This document shows positions 1-9,990 of a stretch of 64,000 nt of DNA, piece by piece. Source of the DNA: Atrina japonica (lineage: Eukaryota; Mollusca; Bivalvia; Pterioida; Pinnidae). The translations under genes and the position numbers were made by a program. Under the pieces are notes generated by a model. The model saw nothing but the letters and a program-made list of their open reading frames with translations. It was not told the origin of the DNA and ran no database searches. Each line of letters starts with the position of its first letter. Within the stretch, counting starts at the first letter, position 1. Location of the stretch: assembly GCA_030159075.1 (NCBI GenBank), contig BROG01000226.1, positions 858,001 through 922,000 on the forward strand. Direction: 5' to 3'.

Positions 1-710
1 TACAGTGGAACCTCACTATTAAGACCATCTAACTGACTGACTCAAAGTGGTCTGATTAGTGAGGTTTAAAGTGGAAACTCTCTTATTAAGGACCACCTAA
101 CTGACTGATTAGTGAGGTGTAACAGTAGAACCTCACTATTAAGACCATCTAACTGACTGACTCAAAGTGGTCTGATTAATGAGGTGTAACAGTAGAACCT
201 CACTATTAAGACCATCTAACTGACTGACTCAAAGTGGTCTGATTAGTGAGGTGTAACAGTAGAACCTCACTATTAAGACCATCTAACTGACTGACTCAAA
301 GTGGTCTGATTAATGGTGTATTAGTGTAACAGTAGAACCTCACTATTAAGACCATCTAACTGACTGACTCAAAGTGGTCTGATTAGTGAGGTGTAACAGT
401 AGAACCTCACTATTAAGACCATCTAACTGACTGACTCAAAGTGGTCTGATTAATGAGGTGTAACAGTAGAACCTCACTATTAAGGCTACCTAACTGACTG
501 ACTCAAAGTGGTCTGATTAGTGAGGTGTTACAGTGGAACCTCACTATTAAGACCACCCAACTGACTGACTCAATGTGGTCTGATTATTGTGGTGGTCTTT
601 CAAGTGAGGTTCTGTATTGATTCAATATTAATGAAGAGACTGGAAATTCATGGTCTTAATTGTGAGGTGGTCTCCTAAGCGAGGTGGTCTTTTGACAAGG
701 TTCCACTGTA
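1..710. repeat. Tandem array of about nine 67-bp transposon-end-like hairpin units, itself framed by inverted ends
   Basis: A unit of about 67 bp (some 73, one short variant near 72-125) recurs about nine times. Each unit starts CAGTAGAACCTCACTATTAA and closes with GGTCTGATTAGTGAGGTGTA, so its two ends are inverted copies (CCTCACTA/TAGTGAGG, AGACCA/TGGTCT). The whole block begins TACAGTGGAACCT at 1 and ends AGGTTCCACTGTA at 710, again inverted, with TA at both edges. This resembles a non-autonomous Tc1/pogo-type element whose ends were amplified in tandem. It lies in a CDK14 intron. It may start upstream of the window. Confidence 0.8.
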
Positions 711-1112
711 CATACATGTACATAAGGGCTATTGTACTCAAATAGCAAACTTTCTGAAAGAGACCTCACAGGTATAAAATTTTGTGCAAGACCATTTCTG
801 AAACAAAGAAATTGTGTTATGACTTTTTCATGAGTGTATTTTATAGAATTTTCAAGTAAGCCTTATAAAGAATCTGTTATTCGTTTATATGATATCTATT
901 TATATATCAATAAGGTTTGATTGATAATAACTTTAATAATTTTGAATGGTGACATATTGTCTTTTGAAACTTTATAAGCATAAGGGATTCTATACACGGG
1001 TATTTAATTTGCGGTATTTGCTTTGACCAAAAATAAAAGCATTTATACGGTATAGTTGTTGTGCAATTTATGATTAACATACATATATAAGTACATACCA
1101 TTGTATTTTCAG
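711..1112. other. CDK14 intron, AT-rich
   Basis: No exon, RNA gene or clear repeat unit recognised. Ends in the acceptor of the exon at 1113. Confidence 0.6.
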
Positions 1113-1174
1113 GGATTTAAAGCCACAGAATTTATTAATAAGTGAGATAGGCGAATTGAAACTTGCAGATTTTG
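1113..1174 (+). CDS. CDK14: CDK14-like exon: catalytic loop and DFG
   Basis: Acceptor AG at 1111-1112, donor GTGAGT at 1175. The first base completes an Arg codon begun in the previous exon (the R of HRD). The exon reads DLKPQNLL through KLADF and ends after the first base of the DFG glycine codon. It holds the catalytic Asp and the magnesium-binding Asp. Confidence 0.93.
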
Positions 1175-4100
1175 GTGAGTTTTAGATATTTTCCTTGTAT
1201 CAAACAAATACATTTTTGTTTTTGTCCTTAAAAGCTTAAACAGGCATTAGCTGTTTTTTTTTTGTTTTTTGTTGTTTTTTTTAAATATCCCCCATTTTTA
1301 CTACTTGGTTTGATATACAGTAACAAAGAATATATATACACAGGCATAACAATTCTTAAATTTTGATATATTTTGTGAAAATTGCTTGAGAAACTCAGAT
1401 TTGGCAATTATTCAATTACAATTTAATTAGTCAACGTTACTATTTGTATATGAATACCACACTGGATCTGACCTTTTTTTCACAAAATACATAGGATTGT
1501 AAGATTATTTATGCCTGTATAAAAGAAGATATTCCAATCAATCAATCAGAGTTGATTTTACATACCGCGAAGAATCTATCAGTCATCAACATTTTTAACT
1601 GACTAATTATCAGTTTTACATAGCCAATGGAAACAATCATTACAAAACAAATGTGACCAATCTGTATAGGTGTTAATTACACTAGTTCAAAATAATCATC
1701 ACAGAATCATATGATCATTAGGTTAATGTGCCAATCATAAAGCATCTTACATGTTTGTTTTGATAGCACAGTATTTTCAATCCGTCAAAGGGTTCATAAA
1801 TTGGGTCTACATCGGCAAAAAACATCAAACCCAAAATGCCTCCAGTACAGTCACGTCGATCATACACAGCAGCGTTTAAACTTGAAGTAATAGCCTATGT
1901 AGAAGAGAATGGTGGAAATATGGCTGGCCAGAGAAAGTATGGTGTGAGTGAAAAGGTCATTCGCGGTTGGCGAAAACAAAAAGATACATTGAAAACAATT
2001 AAGAAAACCAAGAAAGCTAATAGATATGCCTTCGCCCGCTGGCCAGAACTTGAAAATCAACTGGAAGACTTTGTATTGACGCAAAGAGCTGCCTGCAGGG
2101 GACTCAACACAGTACAGCTCCGTATGAAGGCGATAGAGATGGCGAAATCTATGGATATTCAGAATTTTACTGGTAATCCATCCTGGTGCTATAGATTCAT
2201 GAGGCGAAAGAATTTGTCAATCAGGCAAAGAACCACCTTAGCCCAAAAACTTCCCGATGACTACGAGAGGAAATTGCAGTCATTCCTAGATTTCGTTAAA
2301 GAGCAAATTGAAATACATAGAATAAAGAATGACAACATAGTTAATATGGACGCAGTCCCCCTCACATTTGACATTCCAATGAACAGGACAATAGACTCAA
2401 CAGGTGCCAATTCCATTACAATCAAAACAACAGGTCATGAGAAATCCAACTTTACAGTGGTGCTAGCATGCACAGCCAGTGGAATGAAACTCCCGCCAAC
2501 GATAGTTTTTAAATGCAAAACCCAAGTTAAGGATAAATTCCCTCCAGGTGTAGTGATAGATAACAATGAAAAGGGATGGATGACAACAGACGTCATGGAA
2601 AAGTGGTTAAAAACTTGCTATGTCAAAAGACCAGGTGGTTTTTTTCACCAACAGAAAAGTTTGTTAGTGCTGGACTCCATGCGATCGCATATCAGTGACA
2701 TTACAAAAAGTCGCATCTCCGCCACTGGATCTATACCTGCCGTAATGCCAGGAGGTTTGACGAAATTATTGCAACCACTGGATATTTCAGTTAAAAGTGT
2801 TTTAAGGCAGAGTTAAGAAGGATTTGGGAACATTGGATGTGTCATGGAGAAAAATGTTTTACGAATACTGGTCGTATGAGACGTGCTTCTTACGCAACTG
2901 TGGTCGAGTGGGTGAAGTGTGCCTGGGATTCTGTACCAGCAAGTGCTATTATAAATGGATTTATAAAAGCTGATATAGCAGATGTTCCTGACATGTGTGG
3001 AAATGATGATGATGATAATTCTCCAGTTACAGATATTGATGATCTTCCGTTGGCAATTGCGTCGCTATTCCATAGCGACAGTGAAGAGTCAGACTTTGAT
3101 GGTTTTGATTCAGATTAATTTCATTCATACATTTATAAAACATCAGGCTGTAAATATAGAAAGTAGTAATAATTATCTGAAGACTAGTTAATTTCCATTT
3201 TGATGTGAGAACTTATGGCTGTGCGTTTCTTTCGTTAAAATTTCTAAGTTTCCATTTCTTGTGTGTATAGTGCTTAAAATTATAATCTATCAGTGCAAAG
3301 TGGCTTGTAGTGCTGAAAAAATGTAGACAGCGGACAATTAGAAGTGACAATTATTTTATCACACCTTTAATTATGTTGTTGAAGTGAATACTTGTACTTG
3401 TTGTGTATGATTAATGAATTTGTCCGGTGTTTTTGTGGTGATTTAGTGCTTCTAATCGTTAATTGTTTATTGATAGTGCAAACATGTCTACAAAATAAAA
3501 TAAAATATCTTTATCAAATTTGTGTGTTGTTTTATTTTTACAATGGTGTATGCATGTTTTACGATACAATACCAAATCTTTCCTGTATACATGTGTGTGT
3601 ATATGATAAAATCTAAGCTGTCAATATATTTGTTTCGTCCATGTTACGCGAAAATCATGTTGGTAAAAACGTTGTCATATATATGTATGCAAATTAAACG
3701 TCATTTACATGAACCTATACACAGGAAAGACTTGGTATCGTATGTTATTTGTATTATCATTACATGTATGTACGGTAATCATCATTGACTTTAGCCTTGA
3801 AGACAAGAGGCACGTGGCAAGGCGTGTCTATTTAAAGACGATCGTCGATTGGCCGACTAATAATAGTAATATGATGAATTACACACACAAAGGACTAAGA
3901 AGCTGTGACAATTACTTAATGACGATTTAAATGGAGTATGTTCGTCTTGTATGTGAACATAGTTGGTAAACAATGGGTGAATGACGGCGATATTTAAAGC
4001 TGTTCGGCTTTATAAAATACAACAGACTGAGACAAGTAACACAAATCACTTATAAACTTTTTAATTCAATTCTTCTTTATAGATTTACAATACAATAAGA

Positions 4101-7100
4101 CTTTGTTGATCAGGTTCTATTGTCCAGCACTTGTTATTACGCAAATAACGATGTATTTTGGTGACAACCAAGCCCTATTTTCATGTCTGCCGACATCGAC
4201 CTATCTTCTGTTTCGACCAATCTAATACTTAAACAGAGATTTTTGCCAAAAATCAGCCATTCGACCTATCCCCCACATCGACCTATAGGTCGTAAAATAC
4301 GGTAGCTCTTATTTGTTATTGTACATCAAGTACAAGTAGTAAAAGTAGAGCTAATGCCCCTTTAAAACAATTAGAAACAATTTTCTTATTGAATAGTGAT
4401 AGGGTATGAACAGTCTTATTATTTACACTATTAATAATATCCCAATATTCACTTCCATTACTAAATTTAAAGATGAGCTCCTACATACCGAGTATAATTG
4501 CAATATATTTTTTCTTTTTGAAGGATTGGCTAGAGCTAAGTCAATACCAAGTCACACTTATTCCCATGAAGTGGTGACCTTGTGGTACCGACCTCCAGAT
4601 GTCCTTTTAGGATCAACTAATTATTCCACATCACTGGATATATGGTAAGCTTTAAAGGGGCATTTTCCAAAACATTTTCTTAAATATTCTTAAATTCCTG
4701 TGTTTTGTGAAAATTGCATGAGAAACACAGTTTGGCAATTATTCATGTGTAAATGATTAATTTGATCTTACTATTTGTATATGCATACGACACTGGACCT
4801 GACACTATCTTCACAAAATATATAGGAATATGATCATCTTTATGCCCTTGTAGATCTCTTATTTGTTATTGTACATTAATCTAAGGAGTAAAAAATTGAA
4901 ATATTTATGCCCCTGGCCTAAAAGGTCTGCCGGGGGGCATCTAGTGATTGGTTCATCCATCTGTCTGTCTGTTTGTGTGTTTGTCAGTGATTCTTCCCCG
5001 TTTACATATAACATGCAATATTTCAGGTTTGGATTGTGATACAGTAAACAAACTTAGACTGTAAGTTTATGTAAGGGTTGCTCACACTTCCCTGACATCA
5101 CATTCCCCTGGAATGGGGTGGGGCCAAAATGTAGGACATTGCAAAAATTTGTTGGGACCAGGGGCATTTGTGTTTCACAAACATCTTGTTTTTAAAGAAA
5201 GTAAGAAAACACAGCTAATTATCCTTAAAGCCTTAGGAATCAAAACTAATACTGGCATTCATTTATCAAAGCCTTAGGAATCAAAACTAATACTAGCATT
5301 CATTTATCAAATTTCCTTAAATAATGATTCTCATGCATGAATTGGCACTGGAACATAAATTCTTTGAATGGGATGGTAAAAAACCAATACAAATTCAGAG
5401 TGATTCATCTTCTAAACGTTTACATGAGGAAGAAACTGGCTTTTAAAAAATTCTTTATATTGGCAGAAAAACTGGATTGCCATTTCTCGTTCTCAGTTGA
5501 AAATTAGACATGTGGATATAATTGGCTAGTCAAAAATTCCCGTCTTCATGAACTGTTTGGACCTGAGTGTTGGATAGCCAATTCCTCACTGTGAGGAAAC
5601 TTTCAACTCAGATGGGGGATAGGCTAACTATTTTGTTGTTGTTGTTGTTGAAAGTTTCAGTAGGGGAAAGAATTGACTTCTACACTGATATTGCACTTTT
5701 TGTTGCTATAACGGAATGACATATTGACACATAATTATATATGTGTGTTAGTGTACTTCCATTTATCCCAAGGAATTTTGTAAGGCTGGAAGTAGTACAC
5801 TGAACAAAGCAATGTATACTGGGGCCATCTAAACTCTTTCACCCCTAAAGACACATTTGGACTGGTCTAAGTAATTGATTTACAGAAGAGTCCAATGTTT
5901 TTCAGGGTTTGATGAGTTAAAGGCATATAGGTTGTCATTTTGATAAAAAAAAAGTATCCTGCGATTAGACCAATACTTTGATTAAAAGGGCTAAAAAGAT
6001 ATATTGCTGTAGTAAATTTCAACATATCATGTATAACTTGCCTAGAATGAATGAAATATGCTCTGATAATGTGTCAATAAAGGGTATAGTCTCATAGGAC
6101 CTGTGTAGCATTATATCATAGAATATCTCCAGTTCTAGTATTTTTTCAGGGGAGTTGGGTGTATCTTTACTGAAATGGTCTCAGGAGTTGCAACATTTCC
6201 TGGAATGAAAGATGCCTATGATCAGTTGGACAAAATATTTAGGGTAAGTATTATCAATATATGTTCAGAAAGTTCTACTTTGACATTAGTTGACTACAAC
6301 TTTCAGTTTTTTTACCCTGACCTTCACCTTGACTTTGAAATACTTCTCTATAGTAATAATTACCAGTAGGTTTTATCTAAGTTTTCAGCTCTTTAAAGTT
6401 GGAGGTACTATTAGTTATCCTAGAGGAAGGTCAAAGGATACAACCTTGACAGCAGTTTGTCATTACTTCAACTGTTATTATATTATGTTTCTTTGCTGGT
6501 CTGGATGTATTTGGAGTTGGATACTCTCATTAAATTACTCACCGACCTGATTAAATTTCCATTTTTAGCTCGCCAGGACGAAAGTCCGGAAAACTAATGC
6601 CATACACCAGGCATCATCAATGTCGTGTGCATCTGTAGACAAAACTTAAACCTGGCCTATATCTTTTTCACTGCAAGGGACAGGGCTTTGAGAACACAGC
6701 AACCAAAATGGCTTTGTGAAGCCGGTCTGTTTTGTATTATTTTGTACCAACTGCTCTTTACGCTGGTATATGGTCTGTATGGTCTGTATATGCCAGTATA
6801 AGTTTTTTTAGACAAGAAAAGTCACTAGGACATAACTCAGAAGCTACATATTGTGTATCAATCCTTTGAATGTGGACACAATTACTCTTGATTTTTCAGA
6901 TTTTATAATGCTTTTTTTCTCACAATTAAGCAGTTCTGCTTCTCAGGAGCCATTAGTCTGCATATCTTAGATGATTCACTATGAAAATTAAGGTCAACTT
7001 TGAGGGTATCCCCCTACAAAAACAACAAAAAACTGTCAACTGGAATTCTTTGCATTTCTAATTTATTTTTACAGGTGTTAGGCACTCCTAATGAAGAGGA

Positions 7101-9990
7101 CTGGAAAGGGGTGTCCAACTTTCCACAATATGATGTCAGTAAGTATATACGGTCTATTCCACTTAATTACATACCTGATAATTGCATATTCTTGTTTATT
7201 GCATAAGAACTCAAAACACAAAACCATTTCCTATCTCTGTATGTAAAATATTCCTTTTAATTGCATAGGTTAAACCATGAATTCCTGTTAATTTCAGGGT
7301 TGATGAATTAAGCTTATGTTTTTGTTATCTAACCATCTAACCATTGAACACGCGTCAGAGCATATTTAATGTCCATATGGATGCTATCTAGGTGACAAAT
7401 TAATAGAATGGTCATGAATGTATCCTGTATGCATCCGTATTGATAATAGATACACTCTGATGGGTGTATCATGGTGTATTGATAACAGATACACTCTGAT
7501 GGGTGTATCATGGTGTATTGATAACAGATACACTCTGATGGGTGTGTCATGGTGTATTGATAATAGATACACTCTGATGGGTGTGTCATGGTGTATTTGA
7601 TAATAGATACACTCTGATTGGTGTGTCATGGTGTATTTGATAATAGATACACTCTGATGGGTGTGTCATGGTGTATTTGATAATAGATACACTGATGGGT
7701 GTGTCATGGTGTATTTGATAATAGATACACTCTGATGGGTGTGTCATGGTGTATTTGATAATAGATACACTCTGATGGGTGTGTCATGGTGTATTTGATA
7801 ATAGATACACTCTGATGGGTGTGTCATGGTGTATTTGATAATAGATACACTCTGATCGGTGTGTCATGGTGTATTTGATAATAGATACACTCTGATCGGT
7901 GTGTCATGGTATATTTAAGTATCATAGTACTAGTATTTTTTTAGTTTTACCAATTAAAATCTGCAGAACCATACTTTAGATATATTTTCAGTTTCTGATG
8001 AGAAAATCATGATCCAAAATGACATATTTCTTACTCAGTTACATCTGCAATATCCAGAAATTTGACAAACAATTTTATAGTCAAAATGATGAAATTGAGC
8101 TGGCGTTTTGAGTAAATTAAGTGACTTAAGGCCCAAGCTGAAACACACTGAATTTGTAGGCCTATCACATATAGTTAGATTTCATTTGGCACCAAGGGCC
8201 TCCATGGCGGAGTGGCTAGAGCATCACGCTTTGATTATGAAGTCACTCACTTCCTGTTAGTGCAGGTTTGAGTCCCATTGGAATCTAAGCTGATTTTATG
8301 AGAAAGTTTGTCAGTTTACTTGCGGAAGGCCGGTGGTCTGTTCCCAGGTACATTGTAACTGGGTTCTCTCCTCCACCATTAAAACTGGCTGCCTCCATAT
8401 AACTGAAAAATTGCTGAGTTTGGCATAAAATAACATTCAAAATTTTAAAATTCAGTTGGCACCATACAATAGCCTATTTAAACAGGAAATTAATGTACCA
8501 TTACCAGGTCCATGCCTTCAAGAGGAGAAGGTAAGTCCAGATAGCCGTTCCTAATTTCTTATGATGTCTAACGCTATTTCATTGTAATGATAATTTTAAG
8601 TTTTTTTTTTTACAGATAAATTTGTGATCTATCCAAAAATGTCTACACTGTCTGCTGTTATTCCAAAAATCTCTTTCATACCACTTGCTGAACGTCTTGC
8701 CAAAGAGCTTTTACAGATGAATCCATCCAGACGTCTATCGGCTGCCCATGCTCTGCATCACGAATATTTTGGTGATTTGCCGCCTAAAATCTATGAGCTG
8801 CCAGATGGTATGTATAATGTTAAAACAGATGGTTCCTTGAAATCACAGAGCTGTTGTGGTTATTTTATTAGAGAAATGTTCTTATCAGCACGCCGCTTAC
8901 CTCTGAGGTCATGATAGGTTGTAAGTTGATTAAGGGTGGAAATTTTGCCAATTCACCTGGGAATACATTTGGGTTTTTTTTCCAGGGTACATTGTGAACA
9001 TTGTCATACAAAGTATTCAGCTCTGCATTAGATTGACCCTGGGTCAATTTATCATTGGGTATGAATATGCCTCATAGTATGTGGTATGAAAGACATTTTT
9101 CCATTTATCTGTTTGTTATTAGGTCGGCTTGTTACATTCTGTTAATAACTTTGGTTCTTCAAATTAGAACCAAATTTTTTGTAGTTATTCATGTCAATGA
9201 AAGGTAGTATGAGTTTGATTACAGCCCACATCCTGCAAGGCTTACTAGAGTTATGGCCTTTGAAATCTTTTTATGTTTGGCCTAGCTGTGGGGGCATAAA
9301 ATCTTTATAGAAACAGGTTAGTTTGTGGGGGGCATAAAATCTTTATATTAACAGTCTAGCTTTAGGGGCATAAAAACTTTATATTAATGGAATAGCTATG
9401 GGGGCATAAAATCTGTATATGAATGGTCTAACTGTGGGGGAGGCATAAAATCTGTCTATATATGCCCTAGTTGTGGGGGCATTAAATATTTATATGAATG
9501 GCCTAGCTGTGGGGTATAAAATCTTTATATGAATGACCTAGCTGTGTGTATAAAGAAATCTTAATTTCAATGGCCTAGCTGTGGAGATATTGAATCTTTA
9601 TATGAATAACCTAGCTGTGGGGGCATAAAATCTGTATATTAATGGCCCAGCTGTGGGGGCATAAAATCTTTATAGGAACAGCCTAGCTGTGGGGGCATAA
9701 AATCTTTATATAAATGGCATTTCTATAGGACGTAGAATCTTTGTATGTTTGATCTAGCTGTTGTGGAGGCATAAAATCTTTATATCAATGGACTAGCTGT
9801 TTGGGCATATTGTTCCTTTTAATATGTTTAACACTTCTTGTTCATACTTATGTTTCTATTTTTAGCTGCCTCGATATTCAACATTCCCGGTCTCAAGCTG
9901 TTGCCAGAAATTGATGAATTAATCAACCAATCGTTGTCTCCATCTAAACCACATGAGCGTAGCAGAATACGAACAACATTAAAAGTATAG
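1113..9990 (+). CDS. CDK14: CDK14-like PFTAIRE cyclin-dependent kinase, 3' six exons (join 1113-1174, 4524-4644, 6150-6243, 7075-7138, 8616-8807, 9866-9990)
   Basis: Serine/threonine kinase of the PFTAIRE CDK group; family members bind membrane-anchored cyclin Y and act in Wnt/LRP6 signalling and the cell cycle (family knowledge). Six exons with GT-AG borders and matching phases give 218 residues from the D of HRD to a TAG stop. Visible in order: DLKPQNLL catalytic loop, DFG magnesium motif, activation segment with [11 protein letters not shown], the FPGMKD and LGTPNE stretches of the C-lobe, [13 protein letters not shown] near the end of the kinase fold, then a short tail. FPGMKD and LGTPNE are closer to what I recall of CDK14 than CDK15. 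The 37-residue stretch across the 7138/8616 junction aligns without gaps to my memory of human CDK14. The N-lobe, PFTAIRE helix and start codon lie upstream of the window. Introns are filled with repeats. Confidence 0.93.
1240..1525. repeat. Interspersed intronic repeat, copy 1
   Basis: The stretch from GGCATTAGCTGT to about 1525 shares blocks with 4675-4860 (GAGAAAC.CAG.TTTGGCAATTATTCA, ACTATTTGTATATG, CACTGGA.CTGAC) and with 10690-10905. Its GGCATTAGCTGT end and GGCATAA part also recur at 33322-33430. It looks like a dispersed non-autonomous element; type not assigned. Confidence 0.55.
1836..2816 (+). pseudogene. Pogo-like transposase, main open frame (residues 1-326)
   Basis: Carries both DNA-binding domains and all three putative catalytic Asp residues. 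Ends early because of a single indel near 2795 just after the LLQPLD motif. Long intact reading suggests a fairly recent insertion. Not a CDK14 exon: different frame, no splice sites, different family. Confidence 0.85.
2797..3118 (+). pseudogene. Pogo-like transposase, out-of-frame C-terminal part
   Basis: Continues the transposase family pattern in another frame: [10 protein letters not shown], then [13 protein letters not shown], as expected after the DDE domain, and ends in an acidic tail ([20 protein letters not shown]) at TAA 3116-3118. An ATG at 2837 exists but is probably not a natural start. Confidence 0.75.
3119..4523. other. Transposon 3' flank and CDK14 intron
   Basis: No gene seen. 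At 4258-4306 there is a motif with repeated CGACCTAT and CCTATAGG ending ACGGTA. It may be the right end of the pogo element or of a TACCGTA-ended MITE (compare 29948-30251). The matching left end was not found near 1560-1830. Confidence 0.4.
4524..4644 (+). CDS. CDK14: CDK14-like exon: activation segment
   Basis: Acceptor AG 4522-4523, donor GTAAGC at 4645. Reads GLARAKS.., [17 protein letters not shown] and ends inside a Trp codon (TG|G). WYRPP is the substrate-positioning motif after the activation loop. The open frame continues upstream of the acceptor, but that part is intronic because the phase and family alignment start at DFG-LAR. Confidence 0.93.
4902..5192 (+). repeat. Interspersed repeat, copy A (inverted partner at 43424-43680)
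   Basis: Begins TATGCCCCTGGCCTAAAAGG and ends near AAACATCTTGTT. The block at 43424-43680 is the same element on the other strand: it starts ACAAGATGTGTTTTTGAACC, contains CACCCCTAGGGGCA and ends GGCCTGGGGCATAAAAA. Shared inner block: TTTGGATTGTGATACAGTAA. Type unknown. Confidence 0.75.
5831..5920. mobile_element. 90-bp foldback MITE, copy 1 of 3
   Basis: Ends are inverted (AACTC.TTCACCCCT / AGGGTTTGATGAGTT). Shares TTTGGACTGGTCTAAGTAAT and AGAAGAGTCCA with copies at 31101-31191 and 54155-54252, which sit in introns of the other two genes. No coding capacity. Confidence 0.75.
6150..6243 (+). CDS. CDK14: CDK14-like exon: helix F to FPGMKD
   Basis: Acceptor AG 6148-6149, donor GTAAGT at 6244. 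Completes Trp, then [28 protein letters not shown]. The C-lobe DxWGxGC pattern is complete across the junction. Ends in phase 0. Confidence 0.92.
6244..7074. other. CDK14 intron
   Basis: No exon seen. About 6568-6720 resembles dispersed mollusc repeats (AGCTCGCCAGGACGAAAG..), but no second copy was found in the window. Confidence 0.45.
7075..7138 (+). CDS. CDK14: CDK14-like exon: LGTPNE segment
   Basis: Acceptor ACAG ending at 7074, donor GTAAGT at 7139. Reads [21 protein letters not shown] and leaves one base over. LGTPNE is the CDK-typical lead into the insert region. Joining to the exon at 8616 restores the frame and exact family spacing. Confidence 0.9.
7436..7908. repeat. Minisatellite, 39/40-bp unit, about 12 copies
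   Basis: Unit contains GATACACTCTGATGGGTGTG and TCATGGTGTATTTGATAATA. The first copies are 39 bp; later ones gain a T and become 40 bp. One copy near 7687 lost three bases. The 39-bp copies are open in several frames, which explains spurious reading frames. Lies in the CDK14 intron 7139-8615. Confidence 0.92.
8203..8455 (+). mobile_element. tRNA-derived SINE, family I, near full length
   Basis: The head GGCCTCCATGGCGGAGTGGC resembles a tRNA A box, and GGTTTGAGTCCC at about 8264-8275 is a B box of RNA polymerase III promoters. The body (GCTGATTTTATGAGAAAGTT, TTTGCCAG/TTTACTTG-type blocks) and tail (TTTGGCATAAAATAACATTC) recur at 10557-10690, 48558-48765, 49140-49380 and 53205-53350. Not a working tRNA: the fold is degenerate and a long non-tRNA body follows. 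Confidence 0.8.
8508..8530 (+). other. 23-nt pseudo- or micro-exon with consensus splice sites
   Basis: Preceded by TTACCAG and followed by GTAAGT. If spliced between the exons ending 7138 and starting 8616, it adds 23 nt, shifts the frame and meets TGA within four codons of the next exon. The exact family spacing supports skipping it. Could be a decoy or an NMD-inducing exon. Confidence 0.3.
8616..8807 (+). CDS. CDK14: CDK14-like exon: kinase domain end
   Basis: Acceptor after a T run (TTTTTTTTTTACAG, ends 8615), donor GTATGT at 8808. The in-frame reading is [52 protein letters not shown] is the closing motif of CDK kinase domains, with the buried Arg. The donor leaves one base for the next exon. 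Confidence 0.92.
9278..9810. repeat. Diverged minisatellite, about 37-bp unit, about 14 copies
   Basis: Unit like GGCCTAGCTGTGGGGGCATA followed by AAATCTTTATATGAAT. Copies vary by small indels and substitutions, so this array is older than the others. In the last CDK14 intron, ending about 55 bp before the last exon. Confidence 0.85.
9866..9990 (+). CDS. CDK14: CDK14-like last coding exon with TAG stop
   Basis: Acceptor TTTTTAG ends at 9865. Reads [18 protein letters not shown], followed by a basic Ser/Arg-rich tail, and stops at TAG 9988-9990. The SIFxxPxxxLxPE pattern matches the post-kinase tail of CDK14. The 3'UTR end is not clear; an AATAAA at 10244-10249 is one weak candidate. Confidence 0.9.

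Larger units (their letters stand above)
1836..3118 (+). mobile_element. Pogo/Tigger-type DDE transposase gene, one frameshift
   Basis: Cut-and-paste transposase of the Tc1/mariner-pogo superfamily. ATG at 1836 opens 326 codons. An N-terminal psq/CENP-B-like helix-turn-helix (about residues 8-60: [25 protein letters not shown]) and a second CENP-B-type DNA-binding domain (about 68-145, with [15 protein letters not shown]) lead into the DDE domain. Likely catalytic residues are D172 (NMDAVP), D280 (LVLDSMRSH) and D316 (LLQPLD), the last two 36 apart. The usual MDETP is MDAVP here. The frame breaks near 2795 and stops at 2814-2816. The remaining C-terminal part continues in another frame to 3118 with AWDSVP and an acidic Asp/Ser-rich tail. 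Inserted in the CDK14 intron 1175-4523. Ends of the element not fixed. Confidence 0.88.
4645..6149. other. CDK14 intron packed with repeats
   Basis: Holds copy 2 of the repeat seen at 1240-1525 (4675-4860), the 4902-5192 element, a 41-bp tandem duplication at 5228-5309 (AAAGCCTTAGGAATCAAAAC..), a short GTT run near 5632 and a 90-bp foldback element at 5831-5920. No coding sequence seen. Confidence 0.6.

Noticed and set aside
2837..3191. Independent small acidic protein gene
   Set aside because: It is the out-of-frame C-terminus of the pogo-type transposase.
7418..7908. Repeat array that could suggest CRISPR
   Set aside because: Units follow each other without unique spacers; eukaryotic minisatellite.
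8203..8290. Possible tRNA gene
   Set aside because: A and B boxes are present, but a SINE body and tail follow, arms do not pair well, and diverged copies exist at 48558 and 49140.
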